A DNA stretch of 64,000 bases, taken from the NCBI GenBank assembly GCA_017307755.1, contig JAFKGQ010000012.1, positions 591,760-655,759 of the forward strand. Direction: 5' to 3'. The position numbers and the translations under genes are program-made. The DNA is from Chitinophagaceae bacterium (GTDB lineage Bacteria > Bacteroidota > Bacteroidia > Chitinophagales > Chitinophagaceae). The notes under the pieces are model-generated. The model was not told the origin of the DNA. It searched no databases and saw only the letters and a program-made list of their open reading frames with translations. Positions 8,590 to 17,438 of the stretch are shown here, piece by piece. Every line of letters begins with the position of its first letter. Within the stretch, counting starts at the first letter, position 1.

Positions 8590-10221
8590 CTACTCCTCTG
8601 TGAGGAAAGGATAGCGATAGTCTGTGGGAGGTACGAAGGTTTCCTTGATCGTCCGCGCACTGAGCCAGCGGTACAAATTCAGGATCGACCCTGCCTTGTC
8701 ATTGGTGCCTGAGGCCCTGGCCCCTCCAAAGGGCTGCTGGCCTACCACGGCGCCCGTGGGCTTGTCGTTGATATAGAAATTGCCTGCCGCCTGGCGTAAA
8801 CGTTCTGTAGCCAGCTCCACCGCATTTCTGTCCTTTGAGATAATGGACCCTGTCAGTGCATATGGGGAGGTGGTATTTACCAGGTCCAACACCTGATCGA
8901 ACTCAGCAGGCTCATAGATATAGATGGTCAGTACGGGACCGAAGATCTCCTCGCACATCGTGATGAACTTCGGGTCTTTTGCTTCGATGACTGTAGGTTG
9001 GATAAAGTAGCCTTTTGATTTATCGCAGTTGCCGCCGGCCCAGATGGATGCCCGGGGGTCGTTCTTTGCTTTCTCGATGTACGACCGGATCTTGTCAAAG
9101 GACCTTTCGTCGATGACGGCGTTGATGAAATTTGTAAAGTCTTCCACAGAGCCCATTTTAAAGCTGTCGATGCCAGCGATGAGCTTTTCCTTTACTACAG
9201 CCGCCAGGTTCCCGGGGATATAGGCCCGGGAGGCTGCCGAACATTTTTGACCCTGGAATTCGAAAGCGCCCCGGAGCAGGGCTGTCACCAGCACGTCGGG
9301 ATCCGCGCTCTCATGCGCCAGGACAAAGTCCTTACCGCCTGTCTCGCCGACGATGCGGGGATAGCTGCGGTATTTGCTGATATTTTCACCGATGGTTTTC
9401 CAGATGGTATTGAATACGGCGGAAGAGCCTGTAAAATGGATACCTGCGAAATCCGGGTGGCTAAAACATATCTTGCCCAGGGTGGGACCGTCTACATAGA
9501 TGAGGTTGATGACCCCGTCTGGCAGACCGGCTTCCTGCAGGATACGCATAAACATCTGGGCGGAGAAGATCTGGGTTTCCGCCGGCTTCCACACTACCGT
9601 ATTGCCACACATGGCAGCTGACGTAGGCAGGTTGCCCCCGATGGCGGTAAAGTTGAATGGTGTAATGGCCAGTACGAAGCCTTCCAGCGGGCGATATTCC
9701 AGCCTGTTGTGAACGCCTGCGCTGCTGACGGGCTGCTGTCTGTAGATCTCGTTGAGGAAATGAACGTTCCAGCGAAGGAAGTCGATGATCTCGCAGGCGC
9801 TGTCGATCTCGGCCTGGAAGGCATTCTTACTTTGGCCCAGCATGGTGGTGCCATTCATATAGCTGCGGTATTTCGTCGCAATGAGGTCGGCTGCTTTCAG
9901 GAAAATGGCAGCCCGGTTTTCCCAGTTGAGGGCGGCCCATGCATCCTTTGCTTTCAGCGCGGCGTCGATGGCCTGCTGTACATGGCTTTCATCGCCTTCG
10001 TGGAAGGAACCAAGCGTATGGGCGATCTCGTGCGGAGGATGGAACGTCTTCCTTTTTCCTGTCCTCACTTCCTGTCCGCCGATGTACATGGGAATATCGT
10101 GCGGGGTGCTCTTTAATTCCCGTAAGGTTTTTTTGAGCACTTCCTTTTCCTTGCTGCCCGGACTGTAGCTGAGTACGGGTTCATTGGCTGGTGCAGGGTA
10201 GTTGAAATAACCTAGGTTCAT
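8590..10221 (-). CDS. pruA: 1-pyrroline-5-carboxylate dehydrogenase
   Basis: Oxidises 1-pyrroline-5-carboxylate (glutamate semialdehyde) to glutamate with NAD+, the second step of proline catabolism. The 543-residue aldehyde dehydrogenase has the catalytic cysteine in FQGQKCSAASRAYIP, the general-base glutamate in IVGETGGKDFVLAH, and the C-terminal QQPFGGARASGTNDKAGS typical of P5C dehydrogenases. The length matches the stand-alone form. No proline dehydrogenase is in the window. Confidence 0.95.
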   Translation of the reverse strand: MNLGYFNYPAPANEPVLSYSPGSKEKEVLKKTLRELKSTPHDIPMYIGGQEVRTGKRKTFHPPHEIAHTLGSFHEGDESHVQQAIDAALKAKDAWAALNWENRAAIFLKAADLIATKYRSYMNGTTMLGQSKNAFQAEIDSACEIIDFLRWNVHFLNEIYRQQPVSSAGVHNRLEYRPLEGFVLAITPFNFTAIGGNLPTSAAMCGNTVVWKPAETQIFSAQMFMRILQEAGLPDGVINLIYVDGPTLGKICFSHPDFAGIHFTGSSAVFNTIWKTIGENISKYRSYPRIVGETGGKDFVLAHESADPDVLVTALLRGAFEFQGQKCSAASRAYIPGNLAAVVKEKLIAGIDSFKMGSVEDFTNFINAVIDERSFDKIRSYIEKAKNDPRASIWAGGNCDKSKGYFIQPTVIEAKDPKFITMCEEIFGPVLTIYIYEPAEFDQVLDLVNTTSPYALTGSIISKDRNAVELATERLRQAAGNFYINDKPTGAVVGQQPFGGARASGTNDKAGSILNLYRWLSARTIKETFVPPTDYRYPFLTEE

Positions 10222-10244
10222 GTGTGTCTTTATGTTTTTTCTGA

Positions 10245-11334
10245 CTAAGCGTTCTCTTTTTCACTCATCAGGTAGGCCTTGATAAAGCCATCCAGCTCTC
10301 CATCCATTACGGGTTGTACGTTACCCACTTCATAATCCGTCCGGTGGTCTTTGATCATTTTATAAGGATGGAATACATAGCTGCGGATCTGTGAGCCCCA
10401 TTCGATCTTCTTTTTTGTAGAATTGGTGGCATTCTTCAGCTCTTCCCGTTTACGCAGCTCTTCCTCATAAAGCCGGCTCTTCAGCATTTTCAGGGCCTTT
10501 TCCCTGTTCTCGCCCTGGGTGCGGGCCTGCTGGCATTCCACGATGATACCGCTGGGGATATGTTTCAACCGTACAGCTGTCTCGACCTTGTTTACGTTCT
10601 GTCCGCCCTTACCGCCACTGCGATAAAACTCCCATTCCAGTTCGGCAGGACTGATCTCGATCTCGATGCTGTCATCCACCAGGGGGTATACGAATACGGA
10701 AGCGAAGGAAGTATGCCGGCGGGCATTGCTGTCGAAAGGGGATATGCGCACCAGCCGGTGAACTCCGCTTTCCGCCTTGAGGAAGCCATAGGCAAAAGGA
10801 CCGTCAAACTGCAGGGTGGCGCTTTTTATACCGGCGCCTTCTCCATCCTGAAGGTCCAGCTCCGTAACGGACCAGCCTTGTTTTTCACCGTACATACGGT
10901 ACATCCGCAGGAGCATCTCTGCCCAATCCTGGCTTTCCGTGCCTCCGGCGCCGGAATTGATCTGCATTACGGCGGGCAGTTCGTCCTCGGGTTGATTCAG
11001 CGTGCTTTTGAACTCGGCTTCTTCTATTTGCCGGAGGGCTTTGTCATAGGCCTCTCTGGTTTCTTCCTCCGTGGCCTCCCCGGCCTTCCAGAAGTCGAAC
11101 AATACGGCAAAATCCTCTACGGCCGTCTCGACGGACTCGTATAGTTTGACCCAGTATTCGTTCAGCTTGATGTTCTTAAGGATCTCTGTCGCACGTTTGT
11201 TGTCATCCCAGAATCCGGGGCTCAGCGACAGTTGTTTTTCTTCGTTTATCTTGTACCGGCGGTTCTCGACGTCAAAGAAACCTCCTCAGGACGACCACAC
11301 GGTCCCTCATACTTTTGATCTGTTCTTGTGTCAT
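10245..11334 (-). CDS. prfB: Peptide chain release factor 2, programmed +1 frameshift
   Basis: RF2 recognises UGA and UAA stop codons and releases the peptide. The gene is in two frames. Frame 1 starts at the ATG at 11334 and reads about 20 codons (MTQEQIKSMRDRVVVLRRFL) to an in-frame TGA at 11272-11274. Translation then shifts +1 and reads on (DVENRRYKINEEKQ...) to the stop at 10245, giving about 362 residues, the usual RF2 length. The specificity motif SPF (RISPFDSNARR) and the catalytic GGQ (RSGGKGGQNVNKVE) are present. The frameshift autoregulates RF2: scarce RF2 lets the ribosome pause at UGA and shift. Confidence 0.95.
11271..11286 (-). promoter_or_regulatory. RF2 programmed +1 frameshift site
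   Basis: The minus strand reads AGGAGGTTTCTTTGAC. It has an internal Shine-Dalgarno-like AGGAGG three bases before the CTT-TGA-C slippery codon and stop, as in the E. coli prfB site (AGG GGG TAT CTT TGA C). The SD-like box is even stronger than the E. coli one. Confidence 0.92.
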
Positions 11335-11388
11335 AGGGCGCAAAACTACAAAAAATTGTGGAACGGGGCTGTTTGCCTAACTTTAAGC

Positions 11389-12519
11389 ATGCGAAATACC
11401 TTGTATACATTAAACCTTATTCTGTTGACTGTCACAGGTCTGACAGGGAGGGCGCAGTCGGTGCTCCAACCAGGATTTAATGCTTCTGAATATCTGGCCA
11501 TGTTGAGATTGGATTTTACAGGACAGGATTCCGCAGATGATGCTCATCCCTTACCTGACACCGGGTTCAAGATCAATCCCCCTGAAGGGTATGTCAGACA
11601 TTTTCAAAGCCCGGAGGTGGGGTTTAAGAACCGCTGGTCCATGTGGTACCGGAGGGATCAAAAACTCGCCGTCATCAGTATTCGCGGTACTGTTGCGGAT
11701 GCGGCCAGCTGGCTGGCTAATTTCTATGCCGCCATGGTCCCCGCCAATGGCACCCTTCAGCTAAGCGACAGTAACCTTTTCTCCTATCATCTGGCGGCCG
11801 ACGAAAAAGCCATGGTCCATGTAGGATGGCTGATAAGCCTGGGTTATCTGGCTCCTACAATGCTACGGCAGATACGGCAAGCTTATCAGGAAGGCATCCG
11901 GGAGTTTATCATTACAGGACATAGCCAGGGGGGGGCCATCTCTTATCTGACCAGCAGCTATCTGCATTACCTGGTGGAGAATGGCGAACTGCCAAAGGAC
12001 ATCGTGTTTAAGACCTATTGCAGTGCAGGCCCCAAGCCCGGCAACCTTTTTTATGCCTATGACTTTGATTTTATCACCCGCAATGGATGGGGGTTCAATG
12101 TGGTGAATGCCGCGGACTGGGTGCCGGAATCGCCTTTTTCCGTACAAACGCTGTCCGACTTTAACAGCACCAACCCCTTTATCCATGTCGACGGCATGCT
12201 AAAAAAGCAATCTTTTCTTGTCCGGTGGTATATAAAAGGGAAATATAATAAGCTCAAAAGGACTACCCGCAGGGCGCAACGAAGTTTTAAAAGCGTGCTG
12301 GGAGATATGATATATAACAAACAGGTGAAGAAATCACTGCCTCAGTTGAAGGCGCCTGTGTATGCAGAAGGCAATAATTATCAACGGGCGGGCGTGCCCA
12401 TTGTGCTGCAGCCTGATGGGGAGTATTATAAAAGGTTCCCTGAAGACCTTCACAAGATATTCCGGCATCATAGCTTCGAGGCCTATTACTGGATGACGGA
12501 AAAATACTATGGCAGGTAG
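11389..12519 (+). CDS. Exported lipase (class 3 alpha/beta-hydrolase)
   Basis: A 376-residue secreted protein with an N-terminal signal peptide (MRNTLYTLNLILLTVTGLTG) and a class 3 lipase core. The nucleophile serine is residue 179 in ITGHSQGGAISYL, preceded by the AVISIRGT strand. Downstream VVNAADWVPE probably carries the acid residue, and a late His (about HHSF) could complete the triad. The ATG at 11389 begins the signal peptide; the much longer upstream frame runs antisense through prfB and is not coding. The lipid substrate is unknown. Confidence 0.8.
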   Translation: MRNTLYTLNLILLTVTGLTGRAQSVLQPGFNASEYLAMLRLDFTGQDSADDAHPLPDTGFKINPPEGYVRHFQSPEVGFKNRWSMWYRRDQKLAVISIRGTVADAASWLANFYAAMVPANGTLQLSDSNLFSYHLAADEKAMVHVGWLISLGYLAPTMLRQIRQAYQEGIREFIITGHSQGGAISYLTSSYLHYLVENGELPKDIVFKTYCSAGPKPGNLFYAYDFDFITRNGWGFNVVNAADWVPESPFSVQTLSDFNSTNPFIHVDGMLKKQSFLVRWYIKGKYNKLKRTTRRAQRSFKSVLGDMIYNKQVKKSLPQLKAPVYAEGNNYQRAGVPIVLQPDGEYYKRFPEDLHKIFRHHSFEAYYWMTEKYYGR

Positions 12520-12643
12520 CTGTGGAGAAAATTACACAGCAGGCCGCTGAACGGGACGGGAGGGAGGCCGGAAAATTTCTGGCAGGGTTCTTGAAAAAAT
12601 GGATATATACCATTAACTATTTTTCATCTAAAAATTTATAATT

Positions 12644-12946
12644 ATGAGCGCCAAGAATGTATTAATAGGAGCTTTGGCCGGCCTGGTCGCCGGTGTCGCC
12701 ATCGGTGTTTTGACCGCACCCGCCGAAGGCAGGGAAACCCGTCAACGCATTGCAGACACAGCTGACAACCTCAAGAAAAAGCTGCGTCATTTGAGGGGGC
12801 TCACCGTTGATGAATTGGACGAGCTGAAAGAGATATTTGAAAAAGAAACGGATGGATTAAAGGATGACGTCCGTTCCCGGGTGCTGGACCTGATCAAAGC
12901 CGCTAAAGTGAAGGGCAATCATATAAAGGAACAGGCGATGTCATAA
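12644..12946 (+). CDS. YtxH-domain protein
   Basis: A 100-residue protein with an N-terminal glycine/alanine-rich transmembrane helix (LIGALAGLVAGVAIGVLTAP) followed by a charged helical, probably coiled-coil tail. This is the YtxH pattern, a family often tied to general stress or envelope function but with no established activity. It ends at a good terminator, so it is probably monocistronic. Confidence 0.8.
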   Translation: MSAKNVLIGALAGLVAGVAIGVLTAPAEGRETRQRIADTADNLKKKLRHLRGLTVDELDELKEIFEKETDGLKDDVRSRVLDLIKAAKVKGNHIKEQAMS

Positions 12947-12971
12947 GCGGATAGACTTTGGTAAAAAGATG

Positions 12972-13001
12972 TGGCCATCTCATTTTGGGGTGGCCTTTTT
13001 T
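12972..13001 (+). terminator. Rho-independent terminator
   Basis: A stem GGCCAT...GTGGCC is followed by six T residues. It lies 26 nt after the YtxH gene and before the threonine aldolase start. Confidence 0.65.
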
Positions 13002-13029
13002 GTATTTATTTGTATTTAATTTGCGGTTT

Positions 13030-14049
13030 ATGACACCCATCGACCTCCGTTCGGACACTGTTACGCGACCCACACCCGCCATGCTGCAGGCTATGATGCA
13101 GGCCAAAGTAGGAGATGATGTTTTTGAGGAGGACCCTTCGGTCAATCAGTTAGAAGGTATGGCCGCCCGGTTATTTGGCATGGAGGCGGCCCTTTATTGT
13201 CCCAGCGGCACCATGTCCAACCAGATCGCCATAAAATGTCATACCCAGCCGGGGGACGAGGTTGTCTGTGAAAAAAATGCCCATGTATACATTTATGAGG
13301 GGGGAGGGATCGCTTTTAATGCCGGTGCGCAGGTGCGTGCATTGGATGGCGACCGGGGACGGATCACTGCGGAGCAGGTGTCGGCGGCGATCAATCCCGA
13401 CGATGTGCATAAGGCCCGCACCTCGCTGGTCTGTCTGGAAAATACGTCCAACCGGGGAGGTGGCAGCTGTTATGACCTGGAAGAGATAAAAAAGGTTCGG
13501 CAGGTATGCCAGGACAATCATCTCAAGCTTCATCTTGACGGCGCCAGGCTATTCAACGCCCTGGTGGCCGGAAAACAGGAGGCAACAGTATATGGAAGGC
13601 TGTTTGACAGTATTTCCGTATGTCTCAATAAGGGGCTAGGCTGCCCCATCGGGAGCATCCTGATAGGACCGGCTGCGTTTATCCGGCAAGCCAGACGGGT
13701 GCGGAAGGTCTTTGGCGGTGGTATGCGGCAGGCCGGCTTTATGGCTGCTGCCGGGGTTTACGCCCTGGAGCACCATGTGAAGAGACTTGCCCAGGACCAT
13801 GCCCATGCCGATGCTATCCGGAGGGCCCTGGAGAAGAAGGGATTTGTAAAAGGCATCCTGCCCGTGGAAACCAATATCATCATTTTTGAGGTGGAAGAGT
13901 CCTATTGCGCCCGGACCATTGCCACGCAATTAAAAGACGCAGGCATCCTTGCCATCGCCATTTCTGCTGACCAGCTACGTTTTGTCACCCATCTGGATAT
14001 TTCACCGGAGATGACAGACCGGGTAATTAAAGTCATCGAGAGTCTGTAA
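13030..14049 (+). CDS. ltaE: Low-specificity L-threonine aldolase
   Basis: A PLP enzyme that cleaves L-threonine or L-allo-threonine to glycine and acetaldehyde. The 339-residue protein opens with IDLRSDTVTRPTPAML and GDDVFEEDPSVNQLE, both hallmarks of the family. The PLP lysine is in SVCLNKGLGCPIGSIL, and HLDGARLFNA carries the cofactor-binding aspartate. The ATG at 13030 is chosen because it abuts the conserved N-terminus; the upstream in-frame ATG lies in the terminator region. Confidence 0.95.
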   Translation: MTPIDLRSDTVTRPTPAMLQAMMQAKVGDDVFEEDPSVNQLEGMAARLFGMEAALYCPSGTMSNQIAIKCHTQPGDEVVCEKNAHVYIYEGGGIAFNAGAQVRALDGDRGRITAEQVSAAINPDDVHKARTSLVCLENTSNRGGGSCYDLEEIKKVRQVCQDNHLKLHLDGARLFNALVAGKQEATVYGRLFDSISVCLNKGLGCPIGSILIGPAAFIRQARRVRKVFGGGMRQAGFMAAAGVYALEHHVKRLAQDHAHADAIRRALEKKGFVKGILPVETNIIIFEVEESYCARTIATQLKDAGILAIAISADQLRFVTHLDISPEMTDRVIKVIESL

Positions 14050-14077
14050 ATTTATAATCTCAAAAAGCTTAATCATT

Positions 14078-15709
14078 ATGTTCCCGAAAGTAACACCCAA
14101 CGGTACAGCAGCGTGGCAGCAATTACAACAGCACTATCAGCAGGAGGTTGCCAAGCATCTTCATATGCGGCAGCTGTTCAAAGAAAACCCCGATCGCTTT
14201 TTTCAATATTCGCTCAAGCTGGACGATATCCTCTTTGATTTTTCCAAGAACATCATTACGGATAAGACCCTGCGCCTTCTGCGTCAACTGGCGGAAGAGT
14301 CAAAAGTAAAGGAGGCCATCGAAGCCATGTTTACGGGCGAGAAGATCAACCAGACGGAAAACCGCAGTGTGCTGCATACGGCGCTGCGCAATATTTCCGG
14401 CGAGCCTGTCTACAGTGACGGGAAGGACGTCATGCCCGATGTACAGCGGGTACTGGCGCAGATGAAGGCCTTTAGCAGCCGGGTACACAGCGGCGAGTGG
14501 AAAGGATACTCGGGCAAGAAGATAAAATACATTGTCAATATCGGCATCGGCGGCAGCGATCTGGGCCCGGTGATGGTCACAGAAGCCTTGCGTCCGTATT
14601 GGGTCGAAGGCATACAGACCTATTTTGTCTCCAATGTGGATGGCACCCATATCGCCGAAACCCTGAAGAAAGTGACCCCTGAAGAGGTGCTGTTCCTCGT
14701 GGCATCCAAGACTTTTACCACCCAGGAAACCATGACCAATGCCCATACGGCCCGCGACTGGTTTCTCCAGTCGGCCAGGGACGAGGCGCATGTGGCGAAA
14801 CATTTTGTGGCCCTGTCCACCAATGAGAAGGAAGTGGTGAAGTTCGGGATCGACAAGGCCAATATGTTTGAATTCTGGGATTGGGTAGGGGGGCGTTATT
14901 CCCTGTGGAGCGCTATCGGTCTTTCCATAGTGCTGACAATAGGATATGAGCATTTCGAAACCTTGTTAAAGGGTGCTCATCAGGCGGACCTGCATTTCCG
15001 TCGTACGCCTTTTGAAAAGAACATTCCTGTAACGATGGCGCTGGTGGGGCTCTGGTATACCAATTTCTTTGGAACACAGACGGAGGCCATCCTTCCTTAC
15101 GACCAGTACATGCACCGGTTTGCCGCTTATTTCCAGCAGGGGAATATGGAAAGCAATGGGAAGAGCGTGGACCGTAATGGTTTGCCTGCGGAATGGGCGA
15201 CGGGACCAGTGGTCTGGGGCGAGCCGGGCACCAATGGCCAGCATGCTTTTTACCAGCTGATACACCAGGGTAAGGTGCTGATCCCCTGTGATTTTATCGC
15301 TCCCGCCATCAGTCATAATCCCATTGGCGACCATCATATGAAGCTGATGTCCAATTTCTTTGCCCAGACGGAGGCGCTTATGAACGGCAAGACGGGCCAG
15401 GAGCTGGAGGCGGAAAAGGTACCCCCGGCCCTGATACCTTATAAGATGTTCAGCGGCAACCGTCCTACCAATTCCTTCCTTATAAAGGAGATCACTCCGT
15501 TCAGCCTGGGTGAGCTTATTGCCCTTTACGAGCATAAGATCTTTGTACAGGGGGTGATATGGAATATCTATACTTTTGATCAGTGGGGGGTGGAATTAGG
15601 CAAACAATTGGCCGGCAAGATCCTGCCCGAGCTGCAGGGTGGAGAGGAGGTGAAGGCCCACGACAGTTCGACCAACGGGCTGATCAATGCTTATAAAAAA
15701 ATGCGATAG
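14078..15709 (+). CDS. pgi: Glucose-6-phosphate isomerase
   Basis: Interconverts glucose-6-phosphate and fructose-6-phosphate. The 543-residue protein has the sugar-phosphate-binding segment NIGIGGSDLGPVMVTEAL, the first Pgi signature WVGGRYSLWSAIGLS, the catalytic glutamate region QGNMESNGKSVD, and the second signature near the C-terminus (YEHKIFVQGVIWNIYTFDQW). The length matches the bacterial type. It lies 28 nt after ltaE on the same strand and may be co-transcribed. Confidence 0.97.
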   Translation: MFPKVTPNGTAAWQQLQQHYQQEVAKHLHMRQLFKENPDRFFQYSLKLDDILFDFSKNIITDKTLRLLRQLAEESKVKEAIEAMFTGEKINQTENRSVLHTALRNISGEPVYSDGKDVMPDVQRVLAQMKAFSSRVHSGEWKGYSGKKIKYIVNIGIGGSDLGPVMVTEALRPYWVEGIQTYFVSNVDGTHIAETLKKVTPEEVLFLVASKTFTTQETMTNAHTARDWFLQSARDEAHVAKHFVALSTNEKEVVKFGIDKANMFEFWDWVGGRYSLWSAIGLSIVLTIGYEHFETLLKGAHQADLHFRRTPFEKNIPVTMALVGLWYTNFFGTQTEAILPYDQYMHRFAAYFQQGNMESNGKSVDRNGLPAEWATGPVVWGEPGTNGQHAFYQLIHQGKVLIPCDFIAPAISHNPIGDHHMKLMSNFFAQTEALMNGKTGQELEAEKVPPALIPYKMFSGNRPTNSFLIKEITPFSLGELIALYEHKIFVQGVIWNIYTFDQWGVELGKQLAGKILPELQGGEEVKAHDSSTNGLINAYKKMR

Positions 15710-15761
15710 AGGCATATGTAATCCTCCCGGTGGGGGCATCCTGTCCTGAAAACCGGGTTTT

Positions 15762-16166
15762 ATGAAGAATATATTATGTATAACGTTGCTGGTGGCAGGG
15801 GTCGCCGGCAACGTTTTTGTTTATGGGCAGAGGGCCAGGGATAGCGCTGTTGTCAGACGGCCGCTGAAAGAGTTTTTACATACCTCTCCTTCGCCTGTAG
15901 TCCCTTTACCGGGCAGTGTGCGGCCTGGTAAAGCAGTATTTTCCGGCCATGGTAACATATGGGCTGTGCCGGCGAGAGGAGGGTTAAATGGTAATTCTGT
16001 GCGGGTAATGCCGCCGGACAATATGCCTTGTCTGGAGCCTTCGCTGGCCGCAACGGAGCGGATGCCTATCAAGAAGCTGGATAGCAGGCTGGTGAGGCCC
16101 ATGCCGAATGGGGTGCCCAATGGGGTGCCGTGGGTGGAGATTGCACCGAGGCGGCATCCAGATTAA
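15762..16166 (+). CDS. Exported protein of unknown function
   Basis: A 134-residue protein with a signal peptide (MKNILCITLLVAGVAGNVFVYG) and a proline- and arginine-rich mature part with no recognised domain. The repeated PNGVPNGVPW segment near the C-terminus suggests an extended chain. It begins 52 nt after pgi. The signal peptide is the main reason to call it a gene. Confidence 0.5.
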   Translation: MKNILCITLLVAGVAGNVFVYGQRARDSAVVRRPLKEFLHTSPSPVVPLPGSVRPGKAVFSGHGNIWAVPARGGLNGNSVRVMPPDNMPCLEPSLAATERMPIKKLDSRLVRPMPNGVPNGVPWVEIAPRRHPD

Positions 16167-16218
16167 GTTGTCAAAAAAATGACATTGGTTTTCCCTACTT
16201 TGCCGGAAATTCAATTGT

Positions 16219-16824
16219 ATGTCTAAATCGTTTTATGACTTAGACTATATTATTGAGATCAGTGAAAAGAGGCTGGCGGAGTATACTGTGTTGTATCAAA
16301 AGGTATTGGAGAGACTTACCAATATAATCCTCGTTTATTCCGCGCTTGGGATATTTTTGGTACCATTGACTCAGCACGTATTGACAGTAGATATAAAAAG
16401 TATATGGTTCTACCTGTTCTTTATTTTATTTGTCGGGTGTCTCTTATGCTCAGTAATATATGTTGTGAGATTGCTTTTGCCGGCCAGGGTTGCCTATTTA
16501 GATCCTCCCGAGAAATATTATGCTATTTTCAGAGATCGCTTGGAGCAGATATACCCGGATGAAAAAGGAACAGTAAATGATTCTCTAAAATCTTCCTATA
16601 TATTTGATCTTGAGGAAGCTATAAGGGTAAATCGAACAATATTCAGACGGAAGAGTTCCTTTTTTTTCAATGCATTGACCTTTGCATTACTGGCTGTTGT
16701 CCCGTATACTGTATGCCTTGGTTTTCATCTTTCGAAGAAGGAGGATAGAATGCAAAAAATGGAAGTAGTAAAAGAGAAAATTCTTAATTTTAGAGTAAAA
16801 TTGGAATATAATGTCTATCGATAA
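16219..16824 (+). CDS. Membrane protein of unknown function
   Basis: A 201-residue protein with three hydrophobic segments: about residues 36-54, 62-85 and 150-170. The N-terminal (DLDYIIEISEKRLAEYTVLYQ) and C-terminal parts are charged and helical. It is markedly richer in A+T than the genes around it, which suggests recent acquisition. The next small gene overlaps its end by 14 nt, implying translational coupling. No domain is recognised; a sensing or defence-related two-gene unit is possible but nothing in the sequence proves it. Confidence 0.7.
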   Translation: MSKSFYDLDYIIEISEKRLAEYTVLYQKVLERLTNIILVYSALGIFLVPLTQHVLTVDIKSIWFYLFFILFVGCLLCSVIYVVRLLLPARVAYLDPPEKYYAIFRDRLEQIYPDEKGTVNDSLKSSYIFDLEEAIRVNRTIFRRKSSFFFNALTFALLAVVPYTVCLGFHLSKKEDRMQKMEVVKEKILNFRVKLEYNVYR

Positions 16825-16957
16825 GGATTTAGATGGAAAACCTATAAAAGTAATTACCACAAATTTGCCTGGAATGAAAGGAATTAAAGTGCTTTATTCC
16901 GGCCCTACCTTAATTAAAGAAAATTCCAGCAAACCGAGTAAACCCTATAAGAAGTAA
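16811..16957 (+). CDS. Small basic protein coupled to the membrane protein
   Basis: A 48-residue frame starting with MSIDKDLDGKPIKVITTNLP and ending in a Ser/Lys/Pro-rich tail (SKPSKPYKK). Its ATG lies inside the last codons of the upstream membrane-protein gene (14-nt overlap), and a terminator follows 28 nt after its stop. Both point to a real second gene of a short operon. No family is recognised. Confidence 0.5.
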   Translation: MSIDKDLDGKPIKVITTNLPGMKGIKVLYSGPTLIKENSSKPSKPYKK

Positions 16958-16984
16958 GGGTCTTTGATAAAATATTATATCTTC

Positions 16985-17008
16985 AAAAGCCCCGTTAGGG
17001 GCTTTTTT
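16985..17008 (+). terminator. Rho-independent terminator
   Basis: A stem AAAAGCCCC / GGGGCTTTT with a GTTA loop and T run ends the 16219-16957 operon. Confidence 0.88.
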
Positions 17009-17023
17009 CTTGCCGGGAAGCAA

Positions 17024-17052
17024 GAAAAAAGGGCGGTGTAGAAACACCACCC
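17024..17052 (-). terminator. Rho-independent terminator of the tRNA-like gene
   Basis: On the minus strand a 9-bp stem (GGGTGGTGT / ACACCGCCC, one G-U pair) with a TTCT loop is followed by six T residues. It lies about 60 nt past the 3' end of the tRNA-like gene, which suggests that gene is transcribed. Confidence 0.75.
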
Positions 17053-17113
17053 GGCTAAGGTCTAACCATTGTTGCTATAAAAGTTTGCGGGCGGGACGGG
17101 GTCCCGTTGCCTG

Positions 17114-17184
17114 CAGTTACGGAAGGATTCGAACCCTCGTAAAAGGTCATGCGGACCTCCGCCTCACCGCTCGGCCACGTAACT
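17114..17184 (-). tRNA. tRNA-Cys-like gene with aberrant anticodon loop
   Basis: A 71-nt cloverleaf of exactly the layout and length of the ordinary tRNA-Cys at 47143-47213. It has a 7-bp acceptor stem (AGTTACG / CGTAACT), D-arm GCC...GGC, anticodon stem GAGGT/ACCTT, 4-nt variable loop and T-arm with TTCGAAT. The anticodon position reads GCA (Cys), but the loop is CCGCATG instead of CTGCAAA. The universal U33 is C, position 37 is U rather than purine, and C32 could pair with G38. The discriminator is G, not the U73 that CysRS needs, and no CCA is encoded. It may be a decayed tRNA, a tRNA with another charging identity, or a non-translational tRNA-like RNA. Confidence 0.6.
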
Positions 17185-17438
17185 CATAAACTATTCTTAT
17201 CAGTAGGAGTAAAAGCATGCGGCAAAATAGGTCAAATTTATTAGTCTACAAAATTAGTGGACTAATAAATTAAAAAATCCCGGCAAACCCGGAGAGGGGT
17301 GGGGTGGATTGTACACACCTGAATTGTGCACACTTTTAAGATTTTGTTAGAAAATAAAATTCGAGGCCCCTCGTTATGAGGTACATTTGCATGATTTTTT
17401 CAATATTTCGTATTTTCTTAAAACTACTATTTGCCAAC

